Assembly (NCBI GenBank): GCA_964017195.1 | Contig: OZ024896.1 | Location: forward strand, 35,010,307-35,074,306 | DNA length: 64,000 bases | Source of the DNA: Siderastrea radians | Lineage: Eukaryota > Cnidaria > Anthozoa > Scleractinia > Rhizangiidae | Direction of reading: 5' to 3' | In this document: positions 51,101 through 54,100 of the stretch, piece after piece | How positions within the stretch are numbered: position 1 is the first letter of the stretch | Layout: each line of letters starts with the position of its first letter | The notes under the pieces: generated by a model | Databases searched by the model: none | Told to the model about the DNA's origin: nothing | The model's input: the letters and a program-made list of their open reading frames with translations, nothing else | Translations under genes and position numbers: made by a program

Positions 51101-54100
51101 ACGTTTTATATCACCATCTGGAACACCAAGGATAGTACTGGTTTGCAATGATTCCCGAATTTTTGCAATCTTTTCTCTCTCCTCCAAAGTTAAAAAGTGT
51201 TTAAAGTGTTTCTGCGTTGCAACACCTACTACTTTCAGTTGACCACTGACCCAACACAATATTGGTCCCCCGGAATTACCAGAGTTGAGTGAACAATTAA
51301 GTACTATCATTGTGTTATCTGAAAGAGTTTTCTTTGAACCAGAAACATGACCATTCACAAAAAGAGCTCTTTCATCTGTATGACTCACGGGATAACCAAA
51401 AGAAAAAATTTGCATCCCTGGTAACAGTGGTTGGTTAGACAACTGCATTGGGAAAATTCCATTTTGCTTCAAGTTTAGCTTTTGGCAATAGAGAAGTGCT
51501 AAATCTTTACCTGCATCATAGTGAATGACCACACAAGGAAGTTCTCCAATGGCTTCATTGGAAATACAAATTTTCTTAGCTTTATCACACAATGCATCTT
51601 CAACGACATGCTTATTGGTAATTATAAAGTGATCATGAATAATAAGGCCAGAACCACGATCAATTTCCATCTCCTCTGTGGCTTTGGTATACTCTGCTTC
51701 AATTTCAGCTCTTTCCTCATCAGCTAATTTATTCCTGTATTTAGAATCAGGATCTTTCTCATCTAGGTACTTATCACGAAGCTTTTTCTTATCATTTTTC
51801 TTATCAAAATGAACAATTATTGCATTCTTAATATCAAAAATGTCATAAGTTTGTTGGGTTTTTGGAATCCCACTTTTCTTTTCTTTGGTGGAAAAGATGT
51901 CTGTATCCCCTGGTGTCCTGAGAACAGTGCCGGCAAAACAATCTCTTGCTCGACGCTCTGCCTCGTTCCGTGAATATTTACGTAGCCTGCTCTTGGCTCG
52001 CTCATACTCCTTTGTGACAGCATCCCTCTGCACTTTAGCTACCTTCTCTGGTTTGGTCAGATCAGTGCACTTGAGTATCTTTCTTGTTTTGTTCCTTTCA
52101 GTTTCATCAAAATAAAGAAGTCTTCTGTGAATATCAAAGATATCATAAGTTTTGTTGCTGCATGGCCCGTTGGTTTCATCCTCTTCAGCAGGAAATATCA
52201 CCTTTTTCTTTGGCAAGGCATCCACAAAGCAATCTCTCACCCTCTTCTCTGCCTCACTATGAGAATATCTGCACAACCCGAACGTAGCTTTCTCATATTC
52301 TTGTTTCACACATAAATTGTTTTCTTCAATTGATTTAGTCAGTTCAACAGATCCAGGTCCTTCATCTGGGTATTTCTGAAGAAGCTTTTTTTCATCCAGT
52401 TGTTGAAGTGCTTCATGAATATCAAAAATGTTATAAGTTTGATTAACTTTACCACTGTTGCCTCTTTTATTGGGAAGTACAGGTGTATCTTGATAATCAA
52501 AGAAATTACCATAACAATTCTTCACTCGTTGCTCAGCTTCATCTCGACAATATTCTTTTATCACTTTGTCAGTTTTGGAGATGGCTTCTTTTAACTCTCT
52601 TTCAACATCATCCCTTTCTGCAGTGTGTTTCTTCCACCATTTATTATTATGTGCATCATAATCACCAATGAGAGATGCAAAAAAGCTTTTTTCATTCCAG
52701 TGAACAACAGCATCATGAATATCAACAATATTGTAAGGTTCATTTGGATCACGCTTTGGTTGAAGAAGCCCAGCATCCCCAGCAAAGCTACCAGCAAAGC
52801 AATCCCGCACTCGGCGCTGTGCAACAAGCCAGGAATATTGGAGTCGCGCATCTGGGTTAGCAGTGGCTTCTTGGCACTCTCTTTCAACGTCAGCTCTTCT
52901 CCTGTCAATCAACTCTTTCAATTCATCAGACCCAGGTCCTGCCTTTGGGTAATTTTGAACATAAGGCATTTTATCAAAGTCAACAAGTGCATCATGGATT
53001 TCAATAATGTCACATATTTTCTCTCTGTCTGGCTGCCCGTATTCATCCCATTCAGTGGAAAGCATGAGATACTGCAAGAGTTCATGCGGTAACCATGTTC
53101 CACGTCCCCACAATAAACCTGGAGGCCAGCCAGCATAACATTTATCTAATTTCTCCCAAGCTTCCTTCCAATGATATTTCTTTATGTTTTCTGGTTGTCT
53201 TCCGTATATACTGACCTTCCCACAAGCATCCAGAGCCTTTCTTCCCTCGTCACCTAACACATCGCAGTTTGTGTACATGACTCTGTTTACCACCGATTCT
53301 ACTTTCGTACACGTCTGACCTTTTGCTGCAGTGAAGTGTGGCTGAATAGATCTTTAACCGTTCTGATCCATGTTGTTACAGTATTCTGTTTAAGATCATC
53401 ATAAGATCATATTAAATGGACTATAATATCTTGACGGAAACACGGAAACAAGACTACGACGGCCACTACGAGAACCTACAGCTTGGTAACCACGCGTTGA
53501 AAGGCACTCTCTGACGGGAAGGGCAGTGAAGAACTTACGTCACTTAGACAGGGTGGTAAAGGGGGGGGGGGGGGGTCTCAATCACGAATCACGGGCCATT
53601 TTCATTCAAATCACGAATCACCCACGTTTTTTGAACCATTTCACGAATCACGTATTTAACATACACCATTGCACAGAAATTATCACTAATTGGCTAATCA
53701 ATTTGCTTTGCGTTTAGTTTTCAATAACGGGAGATACAAGTACGAAAAAAGGCCCTAAACCTTTGCTAGGCGCAATGTCAGTCAGACCTGTAAACTGAAT
53801 TAAATGCTGCTTGAAATTGCACAACTCTTCATGATCCCTTTCGGATAGCGGAACATTAAACTTTTGTTTATGCAGTGCCTGGCTGGAGGTTTGTTCAGAC
53901 TCCGTTGCCAGGAAGAATGGCACCAGAACTCTAACTGTTTTAGCCATAATGTTGTCGCACTTCACTCGTACTCGCTGAGCTCTGAACAGAGGTCTGAAGA
54001 CAGGTAGACATGTGTAGAGTTAATGAGTTAATGTCTGATTTATGGCATGTTACAGAAACGGATCAACAACGTTCATCACGTCTATTTATTTATTTATTGT

